Assembly: GCA_037176905.1 (NCBI GenBank)
Contig: JBBBWG010009778.1
Coordinates: forward strand, 48,001-84,137
DNA length: 36,137 nt
Direction of reading: 5' to 3'
Source: Azolla pinnata
Taxonomy: Eukaryota; Streptophyta; Polypodiopsida; Salviniales; Salviniaceae
Shown: piece after piece, positions 1-11,429 of the stretch
Numbering within the stretch: the stretch's first letter is position 1
How the letters are laid out: every line of letters begins with the position of its first letter
The notes under the pieces: model-generated
The model's database searches: none
The model's input: only the letters and a program-made list of their open reading frames with translations
What the model was told of the DNA's origin: nothing
Translations under genes and position numbers: made by a program

Positions 1-1425
1 GAAGAAGAAGAAGAATTACTTAATTAATTAATCTGATTAATGTTGGCTAATAATATTACAATATGCTCTTCAAGTATATCTAAGTTTGTAATGAAACTTA
101 TGCATTTCAAGTATATTTAAGTTTCAGGCAAAGATCCACTCTTTTGTATGGAGCTTGAATCAGCAAAAAACCAACTTGTAATTGCTCGGGCTGGTTCGAT
201 TCGAACGATGCACACCGTTAATACTAGTGTTAATCTTTTGATTGTAAGGAAAACCAAGAAAAAAAGGGGTCAAACAGTTGCCTTGTTGTATAGGATACAT
301 GACAAATGGATTAGGGGCAAAACAAGCTTAATATGTACATACATGTATAGACTTAAAAAGTATGTACTGAAGAATTTATAACTATGTGCCTAAAATTTGC
401 ATTTTATCATATAGGTAATACAGAAATTTACAATTCATTTGACTTACATATCACTAAAATGTTTCATACTCCATTTCTCGGCATTAGCGAGCTTACAAAA
501 TCTTAAATTGCAAAAAATCAGATCTTTAAAATTTTCAGTGTATACAATGACTAATTTTCCCTTTCAAGACACAACAGTAGCCCTCGTCAAAATCATTTTT
601 CATGTTTACAAATTTAGCTTTCAGAAACGGGAAAATTACCAAAAACAAAACGCCTAAGAAAATCATAAATTACATTTGAACGCCTACTAAAACTGCAAAA
701 TTACAAATTAGCGCCTACTAAAAATTAACTCTCAATCAATTGATTAACACCAGAATCAATTAATTGTGAACTCAATGACCATCGAATTAATTAATCGACT
801 GACGTTCAATTAATTGATTAACACCAGAATCAATTAATTGTGAACTCAATTAACATCGAATTAATTAATCAATTGACGTTCAATTAATTGATTAACACCA
901 GAATCAATTAATTGTGAGCTCAATTAACATCAAATTAATTAATCGATTAACGTTCAATCAATTGATTAACGCGAGAATCAATTAATTAGATTCTAAATTT
1001 ACTAACTTTTGTTAATCGAACATAGTAAGGGCATCGAGTAAGATTGATTGGTGAAAAACGATTAGGAATAAAATCAATTAAAGTTAGTAAACGGAATTAT
1101 ATGGGTGTTTGATTTTCTCGTGGAGGATGAGAGTAGACTATGAATTTGTAGTTTTTGAGTTGAATAGGTGCTAAAATGCAATTTACAAATTTGTCGGGCG
1201 GTTTTGGTTAATGTTGTTCCCTTAAAGAAAAGGCGACGGTTCGAAAACGTTAAATACACGCAGAATACGTCCGAGTATTTTCCGAAACCCAGTTTATTTG
1301 CCTTGTCTCACAACATACTTAACATGTCCAATGTTGAGAGGGTCCAGGGGTTTTCTAGGGTTCAAGGTTTTCTAGGGTTCAGGGGTTTTCTAGGGTTCAG
1401 GGGTTTTCTAGGGTTCAGGGTTTTC
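1..1425. other. AT-rich intergenic stretch
   Basis: I see no supportable gene here. The short open frames have no recognisable protein content and sit in AT-rich DNA. The stretch begins with a short GAA run at 1-15. It contains a 74-bp tandem repeat (735-1000) and ends in an 18-bp telomere-like array (1345-1428) that abuts the end of the PPR pseudogene. Confidence 0.6.
735..1000. repeat. 74-bp AT-rich tandem repeat, about 3.5 copies
   Basis: The word GATTAACACCAG, or its variant GATTAACGCGAG, starts at 742, 816, 890 and 964, an exact 74-bp spacing. Each unit contains several self-complementary words such as CAATTAATTG and ATTAATTAAT, so single strands could fold. Copies differ by a few substitutions, for example CAATGACC versus CAATTAAC. 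No coding frame explains it. Confidence 0.9.
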
Positions 1426-1428
1426 TTA
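1345..1428. repeat. 18-bp telomere-like minisatellite
   Basis: TTTTCTAGGGTTC recurs at 1351, 1368, 1386 and 1404, with a truncated copy at 1421, giving a period of 17-18 bp. The core TAGGGTT resembles the plant telomere unit TTTAGGG. The array lies directly against the 3' end of the PPR pseudogene and supplies its present stop codon region. Confidence 0.85.
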
Positions 1429-1539
1429 CCAGGAAAAAGCGGTTGAGTCGTCACCTTCCATTGCGCACGCGTTGCTCGCCAACACGCAGGTGGCTGCATC
1501 GTCGCTGTCGAATCGTACGGCGCACGCGAACGCAGATTC

Positions 1540-1622
1540 CGCCGATTCCGCCAGATCCAGATTCCGCCAAATTCCGCCAGATCCAGATTCCGCCAGATTC
1601 CGCCAGATCCAGATCCAGATGC
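1540..1622. repeat. Short tandem repeat inserted in the PPR E domain
   Basis: The words CCAGATCCAGATTCCGCC and ATTCCGCCAGATCC alternate in a degenerate array. It interrupts the PPR E-type domain between the LLAS and FACAVRFDSDD stretches, so it probably expanded after or during decay of the gene. Confidence 0.75.
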
Positions 1623-1864
1623 CAGCAGCGTGCGCCAGAGCACGGCATCCGCGTGCAGATGCATGTCTCGGAGCACAGCCGCCAGCTCCTTCCAAGCAAC
1701 CGACGCGGCCCAGGAGATCCGCCAAGCAAGTGTAATGCTCCAGCGTCGGGGCGATACCGTAACATGTTCGCATCGCGTCGAAGCAGGCATGAGCCCTCGG
1801 AAGCTCCGCAGAGTGATTGCAGGAAGCGAGGAGGATGGTGAAGGAAACTGCATTTGGCTTCACC

Positions 1865-1895
<31 letters not shown>

Positions 1896-2431
1896 CTTCC
1901 ATCATCATCATCTCCTGGACCAACTCCCACACCATCTCCTCGTCCCCGAACTGCGCGTACCCCGACATCAAAGCATTCCAAGCAACCACATCCCTCGCGA
2001 GAAGCCTTTCCTCGGCGCTTCCGTGCTAGCGCATGCTTTCGCGACACAAGTAAAGCATGCCGAATCCGGAAGAAACCCTTCTTGCTGCATTTGCCCATAG
2101 CACATCAGAGCTTCTTCTTCGCCGTGCCGATGTTGGGCATACGCCGAGATGAGAGGGCAGTCCACAAGACCAGGTTGTGAAGCGGAATCGCGCCGAATGC
2201 TGCTTTCGCCTCCGCGAGGGCGCCGCATTTCGCATGCATATCCACCAATGCGGTGGCGATCAGAATACGCTCCTCGTCTCCGTTCAGAAATTTCATATGT
2301 ATTGCTGCTCGGCCACCGTCGCAGTCCCGTATCTCCCCACATGCTTTCAGGATGCAAACAAAGGTCATCTCATCAGGGCAGAGACCTTCATATTGCATGA
2401 GCTCATAGCTCTGCAAGGCTTCGATAGCGTG

Positions 2432-2497
2432 CCCATGTTCTATGTACCCTTGCATGAGCAGATTCCCATGTTCTATGTACCCTTGCATGAGCAGATT
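2432..2497. repeat. 33-bp in-frame direct duplication
   Basis: CCCATGTTCTATGTACCC begins at 2432 and again at 2465. On the minus strand this doubles the 11-residue stretch NLLMQGYIEHG inside one PPR motif. A 35-residue motif would become 46 residues, which should disturb superhelix packing even without a frameshift. Confidence 0.9.
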
Positions 2498-2906
2498 CCA
2501 GGTTACCATATTCCGGACCGGAAGACGATCGAACACTTCTCGAGCACGCGAAACGGCACCGCATCTCGAGTACATGTCGACTAATGAGGTCCCCACCACG
2601 ATGTTACTCTCCACATATCCTTCTCTGGCAACCTTTACATGTGTGTCTCTGCCCCTTTCCAGCATTCCAAGCATTCCACAAGCCTTCAAGATGCAGACAT
2701 AAGTGTGTTGGTTCGGCGAGAACCCTTCCGAGTGCATGCATTCCAGCGGCCTTAGAGCTCCGGCAGCATCGCCATTTTGCACATAGCCAGCGGCCAATGC
2801 TGTCCAGGTTACCAAGTTCCGGACCGGAAGCTCTTCGAACACATCTTGTGCCCTCCCAAATTCACCGCATTTCGCATACATGTTGACCAGGGCATTGCCG
2901 ATGCGT

Positions 2907-3084
2907 AAGCTCTTGGCAAGCAGATTCCCCTCGGAAATTTCGGCATGGATCCGGATTCCTTTGCGGATATCCTTCTTTCTGGAGCTTGCAAAGATTTAGT
3001 AAAGCTCTTGGCAAGCAGATTCCCCTTGGAAATTTCGGCATGGATCTGGATTCCTTTGCGAATATCCTTCTTTCTGGAGCAAAG
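2907..3084. repeat. 95-bp direct duplication that shifts the PPR frame
   Basis: AAGCTCTTGGCAAGCAGATT starts at 2907 and at 3002, followed by about 80 nearly identical bases in each copy. Because 95 is not a multiple of three, the upstream PPR frame (ending IHAEISKGNLLAKS) and the downstream frame (IHAEISEGNLLAKSLRIGNA) no longer connect. The few differences between copies show that the event is not very recent. Confidence 0.9.
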
Positions 3085-3171
3085 ATTTAGGGAAGATAGC
3101 AGGCTGATACCTGTGGAGGCTCGCTTTCTGTCATTGATCATTCCACAGATAGTACCAGGGGAGGATAGCAT

Positions 3172-6100
3172 ATGAACAATTTCGGGTTAGGGTTCAGACA
3201 TACTGTTTTTTCCCGAGAACCCTTAACCTTCAAACAGGTTTCTACATTGTTCTCGTGTATTGACAGAACCATACATGCACAGAAATCTGATGGAGAGATC
3301 AATTGCCCACCAGAGTGATCTCGCTTAATATGGTGCATCTCCACTGCATCTAACATTTCTCATAACCTCGAAAATTCCCAGCTTTTAGAAGACGCATTGT
3401 TGAGAGGGAAAAGGAGAAGGAGAAGGAGAAGGAGAAGGAATCACCTCGTCGGAGCAGCTGGAGCAGGATGGATGGATGAAGCAGGGCATCTCAGATTTTT
3501 TGCATCAACCACAGCAGAACGAATGAAACAGGGGATGCCGCAGGCATTTCCTTCACAGTTTGTAACTGGAAATAAGGAGAAACCAGGCATCAAATGCAGT
3601 ACTATACTTGGAGCCTTAAAATTGCCCAAAATCCATACTGGTTCCTCCTAATCATCTCTAAAGTCATGGTGGTCATCAGCAAATGGAAGGAATACCATTT
3701 CTGTGAATCAAGCATATTTTGATTCATATCAGATCACCATTCGGATACTGATCAAAACATATTGCTAGCAGCTTGAGTAGTTTCAGCACTTCTTTTTGTC
3801 ACTTTATACTCTTCCAAGGTCCCATTGCAAGCTGAAAACATTTGACTTGGAAAATCACCATGATATCATGAGGATACACATTCTGCATTCTCCCCATCTC
3901 TGTGAACTCTGCATTCTCCATGTCTGAACTTACAAGGGCGAATTCTGTACCAGGAAACTACCATTTCTCCTTCCCATGCATGTTCTACATTTCTGGGAAA
4001 AGCCATTTTCTGATAGATTCAAGATATTCTAGAAAGCTCCTGCTGCAAACCGTTCACATTCCAAGCAGCTCTTTGAGCCCGATTGCCACCTGCAGATAGC
4101 ATCAACTTTGACGTAACACTTGCAGAGCTTTTAAATGCAGCGGAGATCACAGACCTGAATGGATCTTAAACATGCAGCATATCAGGGTATTGTGTTGACT
4201 GTACAAACCATTAGAAACCATCACACGAACAGTTAACATGTTCTGCAGTGCTTCTGAAAAGGTGAAACTGAACTTCAGTGGAGGTGAGACAACTAAGATG
4301 AAAAGAGAGAAAGATATAGATTTTACTTACAATCAGAATAAGCCTATCTTTGGCTGTTCTAAACAGCTATAACAGGATTTAAAAAAAAAGAAGCAGCTTG
4401 CAATTTTCCTTTTACCTATAACCAATTGTTAAGTACAACATTAATCCAACCTAGACGCCTGGTTTATTTTCCAAGTATTCTTTCGCCCTTCATACTCATC
4501 TTAACCCTTTACAGATTTTCGGTGTAAAAATCACTTTACAAACAAAGATTCGTCATACAACAGCCCATTTCAACTGTGTACAAATAGGCAATGCCGCGGA
4601 AGTGACCGAATTGATAATTTCGGAGCCATGGGACAAACAACATGTCGCCTTGAATGACCATCCTTCCTTTACCCCTTAGACAACAATTTCGAACATGAGC
4701 ACCTGTAATTTGAAATATTTACAACAAAAAAACGTGTCAATAATTATATGGGTAAGTTCAACAAGTATGATACTCAAAGCAATTTGAGCAACATGTAATA
4801 AAAAACCATTAGAATTATTTGAAACACATAAAAGCATGTAAGGCCTCAAAGGATATGACACAAAAAAACAAGAGATGAGAGAAGAACGTTTTATTAATTT
4901 GTATCAAATAAGTATATGCGAATCATTTGGATATAGAATTAAGAAAACATAAAGTATTTGAATAATTTGAAGATATTGGTCAAAAAGCTGTTACACGTAA
5001 GAAGAACCTCATCCTCCGTTTTCTCACTATTCATTGAACTAGAAATATAATCGAGACTAAGACTGGTGATGAGCATTATTTCAGTGTTGGTCACTAGTGA
5101 ATGTGGCACCTGTTGAATATTATCTTTCCACCTGGCATATTCTTGAAACTTAAAATATTGAGAATCAGATGTTAGTGTAACTGAGGATATGTTCTGAATG
5201 CCCTGCATAGTACACAATCAAAGAGAGTTCAACGATGATCACAGAATGCTCTTAAAGTCTTCGATTGTATCCTAGATCCTTCCACGATCTTTTCTCTGCT
5301 ATGAAAACCTTTTTACCCCTACTCCATAAACATTCTAATAGTTCACGTCATTCTGCTAAGAATCACACCCTATGAATCATGGATTCAGATGCACATTCAG
5401 TTAGAACCTCCAAATCATCAATTGCTTGACATTACCATACAGTCCAATTGTCATGAGCTGTTCTGGTGATCCTAGATATTGCCATTCAATTGAGGCTGTA
5501 TTTTGGGCAAATTGATAAAAGTCATTTCCCTTCTTGTCCTTCATCTTCTCTTTTAGCACACGCTTTTGTTTTTTTCGTATATTTATCATCCTATTGAAGA
5601 GGTTTTCAGGGAATGATGTTCTCTTACAACTTTTCCAAAAAAGATGACCAAATTTAAATCTTCATTTTCCAGACAGTGGTTCTAAAATAACAATAAAAAG
5701 CTAACATTGATTGTAATTCCATTTTTAGCAGAAACTAGAAGCATATAAAACTATGAATTATATATGAATGGATGCACTGAGAAGAAAAAGCAGAAGCATA
5801 ACCAAATATATGAAGACGCTACATCTCTATAGATATATCTTAGGAAGGATGAACAACGTGGGCTTGCACATGTGTCGGCCACAGGCTATTGACCTTTGCT
5901 TCTAGAGCAGAAAATGGAATTTCAATCACAAATATGAAAAATGCATTTGATAAACATTTAGGAAAGCCATACGTTTGAAATTGGGTCATGGAAAGTTGTA
6001 GATGTTTTCACAGCAACGGTCTCTTAGCCTAAGCTTCAAACCCAAGTAGGAATACTTTTAGGGATCGGGTTAGGCATAGGAACAACTGACGATCAAAGAG

Positions 6101-9100
6101 ATCTTATATTCATTCAAACCTGCGCTCTTGGGTCTGGAACCAGGGAGGGTTAAGGTTCCAGAAAAGTTGCAAACCTCTAGATGGAATATTCAGAAGAAAT
6201 CAGAACCCAAAAACACAGCAACATCATGTTCCAGCTGTAAAGGCAATGCAATGCACAGCATTGTATTAATGAAAAAGATGTGTATGCTAAGAAGAGAAAG
6301 ATTAGTAATGGCAGCATAAATTTGCAAGGTATCCACATTCCTAGACCAATTAAATCATGACAAAGATGCATACACTATAGAAAGGTAAGTCTATTCACCA
6401 TAGACTGATTTGCAAGGTCTCGGAATCGTAAAGTTAGACTGTATCTCTGGAATCATTTTGTGATAAGGCATAGAATGAACTAGAACAGATAAAGACTCAT
6501 CTTTTACTCAACCCTCTTAATGATGACATCAGGAGACAGCTATAATCCAGTGACAAGCCAAGAAGGCTTACAAGTCATGTAAGAAAAACGGGTGGTACAA
6601 TGCATATTGCAAGTTGGTATACTCAATCAGCCACAGGAGCTAATCATAGATCCAGTTACCCTTGATTAAGAACATATTTTGTTATCAACATGCAAACATG
6701 GACATTGGAACACAGTTTCCAATACACAAACCGACGGGCAGTGCATAGTGATTCGCAGCTCAAAAGATACTTGAAGCATAAAACTTTGAGATGAAACAGC
6801 CACACACGATTGCATTACATACAATCAGAAGTTGCGCAACCAAGAGTATGGGTTGTGGCATCTGTAATATAGATAGAAAGACAGATAGATATAGATATAG
6901 ATATAAGTTCATGTCCTAGTGTTTTTCACATGCTTGATGCAGGACAAGAAATGTAGTGGCATGTTCAAACTTGACCCCTGAGATATAATAGCAAAGTGTT
7001 ATGCCTGTACATGCAGCAGTATGTCACCAGAGGATCCATTATGGCATTTTCCAAGTATGTTCACCACGCTGACAGCAGAACACAGCTAAAACACTGATCA
7101 TACATGGGCAAGAATAAACACCTTAATGTTAATATTCCCTTGTGGTGTAAACTAGCACAAACACGTTGTTATCCTGTTCATAACCAAGAATACATCAGGA
7201 ACTCTACTTTTTGTACACGAATTGATCTGCGAGTCTGATGTAAGCCACTCACATCAGTTCTCTAGATAATAATTGAACTTAGTGGTGGACAGCCTTATCA
7301 GAAGGTCGTGTAGATTTAAGAGGTTAAAAGCAAGCCATTTGTGGGAAAGCACATGGTTCAACTAGATTTTCATGCTGCACAAGCATATTCTATTCGGAAA
7401 CCATCAATCCTCATCCTCTTCCCAATTTTAAAATAACCCTATCATGTGACAATCAATCTTTACTATTACTCCTTCATTCCATATTTTTCTTCATATCATA
7501 TTCTCTTTAATAGCTGCAGGTTATCCTTCTCAACTGGCTATCTTATTCTCCTCAGCACATTATTTTTTTTTGTCATGTTGTCATTTGACACGCGGCATGT
7601 ATGTACACAATATGATAAACTCCTTCTAAACCAATGGACACTCTTGAAAAAATAAATCTCACTCCAAAAAATGTTCATTTGATGTTGTTTACCTCGTTAC
7701 TTATCAAGCTTCCTCTATACTGGATTTAAATGCATATAAGGATAGAAATACACACCAGAAATGAAGTTCTATGATAATATGTATGGTGTTTTTACTTCTA
7801 AAATATCCATCATAGAAAACGTTTAGTGGTTTTTCCTACTATTTGTTTAAGATTTCTGAAATTGGCTTCAGCGAAGCTCCAAGTCAATGGAACGAGATAA
7901 TGAAATGGCATTGATTATACTGTAGAATATTAGCCTTAAACAAATTTATGTCTAAAAAGTAATGACTACAGCTTCCAAACCAGGAAAGGAAACCAAGAAT
8001 GCTAACTTTTTCTTCTGGTGACTTTTTCTTGTGATGAACAAGGATTATCGATCATGCACACTTGCCAAAGGTTATCCTTTACCTTGATTTCAGGACATAA
8101 TGATGTCAAACAGCTGTCATCTGAAGAAAAAAAGATGGCGACTTGGGACATCAAAATTACATAAACTTCTAGTCAGTAATGTGCTTGTAAACAGAATCTA
8201 GATTATAAGGTGAATGTTTCTGTAGAAATAAAAACTTGGGTTTCAATGAGCATTCTCAACATTCACCCCATCGGTGAGATGAGGTACAGCTTCTTAGTCT
8301 GAATTCAACGCTCACTTTGTAATTATGATGGACTAGAATCTGCTATTCCAGGGTGAATGAACCCAGCAAACATGCATTTAATGTATCTCTGAATAGAAGG
8401 AAGTGATTGACATATTTACGAAACAAATGCAGCTGATATGCCAATTTGACAAGACCTTTCTTTTAATAATGAATTAATAAGTGTTTGTGATTTAAAGCCC
8501 CTAGCTTTGGGGTTCTCTCTTCTTTAGCCCCCTGATCCTATCCAGGAATTTTAGTTCTAGATCATAATGCGTCAGAGGGTCAATAGTAACACGCAGAGAA
8601 ATACATTAAACCTTTTGTTGAAGAAGTATATTATCAGATCATTACAAGCGATTCTATAGAGGAGGATCTGTTGACATGTTAACATGCATTTCTTCCAACC
8701 TTGACAACAAGGAAAGGTTCTTAAACTTGGTAGGAATTCCCAACCCATGCATGTAGATCCCCATAAGAAAACCTTGATGACACTTGCAAATAATTATGAA
8801 GTCACTTCACCATAACAAACTAATTGATGATTCCTAAATCCTGATGCAGCAACACATTTTGATATAGACTAACTCACATTAGTTAAAAGCCCCATGGGAA
8901 AAGACAATTAACATGATCTTCAGAAGGAAGCCTGCAATTTTCTTATGCAGAATCACATTTGATCATTCGATTTATCATTAATATAAATTATGCTGGGCAA
9001 GGTAAAAGAGGCAGTACCTTGGACTAAGGCTTCTCAACCACACATTGAGCACAAGAAGTAACCTTGGAAGGGCCAAACAAATGATTTAACTGAAGAATGT

Positions 9101-10017
9101 TACAAAATTACAACATTTGAAATGACCTATATTACAGGCTTTGTTGTTCCTGCCAACAAGGTCATGTTATCAGGGTTAAGTTTTGAACAATCAAGGATCT
9201 AAACCTGAAGGAAAAGTAACATGTAGCATATTACTAATGACCAAGGTATAATACTTGAATTTCTTCTTTGAAGACGGATGTGGAATTTTTTTATATAAGG
9301 TAAACGTCTTGCAATGTTTCTTGACCAATGATGGGTAGTGTTTCATAAACACGTGTTACATGCAAGGTTTTCTTATGGGAAACTTGGTTAGAACAGCACT
9401 GTATTCAAAAATTTAATCCCGCATGAGAAATTCTAGGCCTGTTCATGTATTAAATTGTCGAACAAAGTGCTGGACAAATAAATTTTCCTTTTAGGATGAA
9501 CCTAATGGTAGTCTCTTTTTAACAGATGTTCTTCTCCGTTTTTCTGTTTCTCGATTTCGTAATCTTATGTACATAAACGGGAATATAAAACCATTCATAC
9601 AGATGAAATATACACTACCATCGTCTGGTATTCAAGCATAATCTCTAATCTCATCCTTCCTGTGATATCAATGAGATTTAACTTACTTCACACCAAACAT
9701 ACTAGTCAGCACTTGTTTACACCAAGCTTCTGCATGTACTGCCATTTTATACCACCCCTATGTTGGACACCCTCTCGAAAATAAATTAGATGACGGAGGT
9801 TTTAGGCAGATGGAAATGATGGAAAACCTCTGAACAAACACTTATGCATGCAACACATCAGGTTCAAATTTCATCATTGATGCCATATATAGCAAAAACT
9901 CAAGTTTTGCAGATTACCTCACATTGTGTGCTTGCTCTATGATCAATTACAAACGAAATCATCTTACTGGATTATAATTTCTAGAGTAAACATTATTTCA
10001 ACAGAGTGAGAATTGTA
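3172..10017. other. Long AT-rich region without a recognisable gene
   Basis: No known protein is recognisable in about 6.8 kb. Small simple repeats are present: GGAGAA at 3408-3438 and GATATA at 6885-6905. Two minus-strand stretches look exon-like. At 5110-5202 a 93-nt open block lies between a CTATGCAG acceptor and a CAACAG|GTGCC donor. At about 5401-5589 the frame contains NDFYQFAQNTASIEWQYLGS. I could not join them in one phase or link them to the upstream minus-strand gene at 10-11 kb. The region could hold 3' UTR introns or later exons of that gene, or decayed mobile DNA. Confidence 0.4.
5110..5202 (-). other. Candidate orphan exon, 93 nt
   Basis: On the minus strand a TACTATGCAG acceptor is followed by 31 open codons (GIQNISSVTLTSDSQYFKFQ and so on) and a CAACAG|GTGCCA donor. 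The other two phases contain stops, so only phase 0 works. I recognise no family and could not connect it to a neighbouring exon, so it may be chance. Confidence 0.2.
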
Positions 10018-10028
10018 CCTGGGTCATC

Positions 10029-11189
10029 TCAACGGTTCAAAGAAAGCAAAGGTCCATCTTTATAATTGAGACAGCGCGAGATCCTTGGAGAGCTATTCAT
10101 AGCTCGATGTAATTCACGAGCTAATTCTTCATCTGAGAGAGAAGGTGTTATATGCGAACTCTTTAAGCTCTTCTCTACATGAGCTTCTTGTTTTTTACAT
10201 AGATCCTTGCTTTTACTATGGTTCTGTCTACTGGGATTTCTCCTTGGCTTTGTTCCCACAGCATAGGCAACACTGAGGCTCTCTTCTTCCTCTTCCTTGA
10301 TCTTTTCCAGCTTTGACATTTCACTAGCAGTGGCTTTTACTTGCTTAATTTTAGCATTATGTTGAGAGTCATCATCATCGACAACATCGTCATCGTTGTC
10401 ATCTTCTTCTTCTTCACTTGATTTTGCTAAAGAGGCAGTGTCTTTCTCAGGTACTCGTTCCTCGGTTAGTAGAGCCATTTGGACAGAAATTTCTACAGTT
10501 ATAGCCTCATCTTTCTGTGATGAAGCTTTTTTCTGTGGATCTTTGTCTCCTAAGGCATTATCCTTTACATCTTTTATGAGGCTTTTCTTCATCTTCTTGG
10601 GACGTTTCGAAGCATTCGACTCCACAGATAATCGCTTCGATTTCCTAAGCATTATCCTATAGTCGGAACCAGCACCATCTTGCAGCACCTGAGCACCTCC
10701 GTTCCCTTTCCCATCTGCGTTTGCATGCCTGATTCCTTCTCCATCAGGCGTCCCATCATGTTTCCCGTTAGCGTTGCCATCAGCAGCATTTGTGTTCTCG
10801 ACAGTGTCTCCGTTCCTTTCGCCGTTTCCATAACTGACATCAGCTAGATTGTGACCTAGATCTTCGTGTTTCTCTACAGATAATCGATCAAGGTAAGATT
10901 TTGTCTCACGGTTGGACAAATCTCTGGCAGGCAAAATCGGAGGAGAAGAAGGAGAAGAAGAGGAGGAGAAGGAGGAGGAGAAGGAGGAGGAAGAAGAAGA
11001 AGAAGAGGAGGAGGAGGAGGAGGAGGAGGAGGGGGAGGAATACGAGGGAGGGGGAGGAGGAGAAGACCAACCGCTCTGTTTGAATCCTGCAAGGAGGCGT
11101 TTGCGAGGAGGGAGGGAAGCTTCTGCTCCAGCTTCCATAGCTCGGTGCGAAGGAGGGAGGGACTCCGAAGCTATGGAGTCCTCGGACAT
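10029..11189 (-). CDS. Uncharacterised plant protein, PPRKRLLAG N-terminus, 386 aa
   Basis: I do not recognise a named gene. The ATG at 11187-11189 has a good context (CCGCCATG). Residues 27-41 read PPRKRLLAGFKQSGW and residues 353-372 read DEELARELHRAMNSSPRISR. From memory, unchecked, similar end motifs occur in an uncharacterised plant-specific family. Between them the protein is low complexity: proline/serine runs at about 42-85, an Asn/Gly/Asp-rich stretch, a basic nuclear-localisation-like stretch (SKRPKKMKKSLIK), an acidic block (DDNDDDVVDDDD) and a lysine/glutamate-rich part. This composition suggests a disordered nuclear protein, but no function can be claimed. The stop codon lies about 10 nt before a strong splice donor (CCCAG|GTACAA near 10018), so the transcript probably continues through a 3' UTR intron or has alternative C-terminal exons. 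The polyserine is encoded by a GGA/GAA microsatellite and is likely length-variable. Confidence 0.7.
   Translation of the reverse strand: MSEDSIASESLPPSHRAMEAGAEASLPPRKRLLAGFKQSGWSSPPPPPSYSSPSSSSSSSSSSSSSSSSFSSSFSSSSSPSSPPILPARDLSNRETKSYLDRLSVEKHEDLGHNLADVSYGNGERNGDTVENTNAADGNANGKHDGTPDGEGIRHANADGKGNGGAQVLQDGAGSDYRIMLRKSKRLSVESNASKRPKKMKKSLIKDVKDNALGDKDPQKKASSQKDEAITVEISVQMALLTEERVPEKDTASLAKSSEEEEDDNDDDVVDDDDSQHNAKIKQVKATASEMSKLEKIKEEEEESLSVAYAVGTKPRRNPSRQNHSKSKDLCKKQEAHVEKSLKSSHITPSLSDEELARELHRAMNSSPRISRCLNYKDGPLLSLNR
10939..11060. repeat. GGA/GAA purine microsatellite inside coding sequence
   Basis: About 120 nearly uninterrupted purines on the plus strand, in GAAGAAGGAG and GGAGGAGG patterns, encode the polyserine/polyproline part of the minus-strand protein. 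Long mirror-like purine tracts can form triplex DNA and vary by slippage. Confidence 0.9.
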
Positions 11190-11214
11190 GGCGGGGAGCG
11201 ATCGAAAGGGCTTC

Positions 11215-11400
11215 TGCTGCTGCTTCGTTCTTCTCCTTCCTTCTCTTTGCTGTCTCTGACTCTTCTCTCTCTCTCTACATTTCCTTCCCTCGCCCTTTCT
11301 CTCTCCTCTCTCTATACCTCTCTCTCCTCTCTCTTCTCTCTTCTCTCTCTACCGGTCTCATCTACCTCTCTCTACACACTCTCTCTCTTCCCGCTCCGTT
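11215..11400 (-). promoter_or_regulatory. CT-rich tract, probable 5' UTR or core promoter of the minus-strand gene
   Basis: Upstream of the minus-strand ATG lie about 180 bp dominated by CTCTCT and TTCTC on the plus strand, which is GAGA on the transcribed side. GA/CT-rich tracts at transcription starts are common in plant TATA-less promoters. I see no TATA box. Position and composition support a promoter or leader role; the start site is not determined. Confidence 0.45.
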
Positions 11401-11429
11401 TCACACTTGGGCGGACAGAAGAAGAAGGC

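Larger units (their letters stand above)
1426..3171 (-). pseudogene. Degenerate PLS-class PPR gene (E-type C-terminus)
   Basis: Intact relatives are organelle RNA-binding proteins used in RNA editing or processing. Read from 3171 down, PPR signatures appear in order: MYAKCGEFGRAQDVFEELP, NLVTWTALAAGYVQNGD, TFVCILKACG, LVDMYSRCG, then AWNALMSGYAQFGDEEM and an E-motif remnant (ADAVLWRTLLAS, later AVRFDSDDAATCVLASNAC). The frame is broken at least four times: by a 95-bp tandem duplication (2907-3084), near 2150 (WTAL then ISAYAQ in another frame), near 1995-2030, and near 1720. An in-frame 33-bp duplication (2432-2497) repeats 11 residues. A GAA run adds about 11 glutamates near 1866-1900, and a short GGATCTGGC-type repeat splits the E domain at 1540-1622. 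The ATG at 3169-3171 begins MLSSPGTICG; no clear organelle targeting peptide is seen, so the N-terminus may be lost. Several separate lesions make sequencing error an unlikely full explanation. A spliced functional gene is also unlikely, since this class is usually intron-poor. Confidence 0.85.

Noticed and set aside
6128-6371. Possible exons near an acceptor-like CCTTTACAG on the minus strand
   Set aside because: The frame after the acceptor stops within 15 codons and no donor in phase was found.
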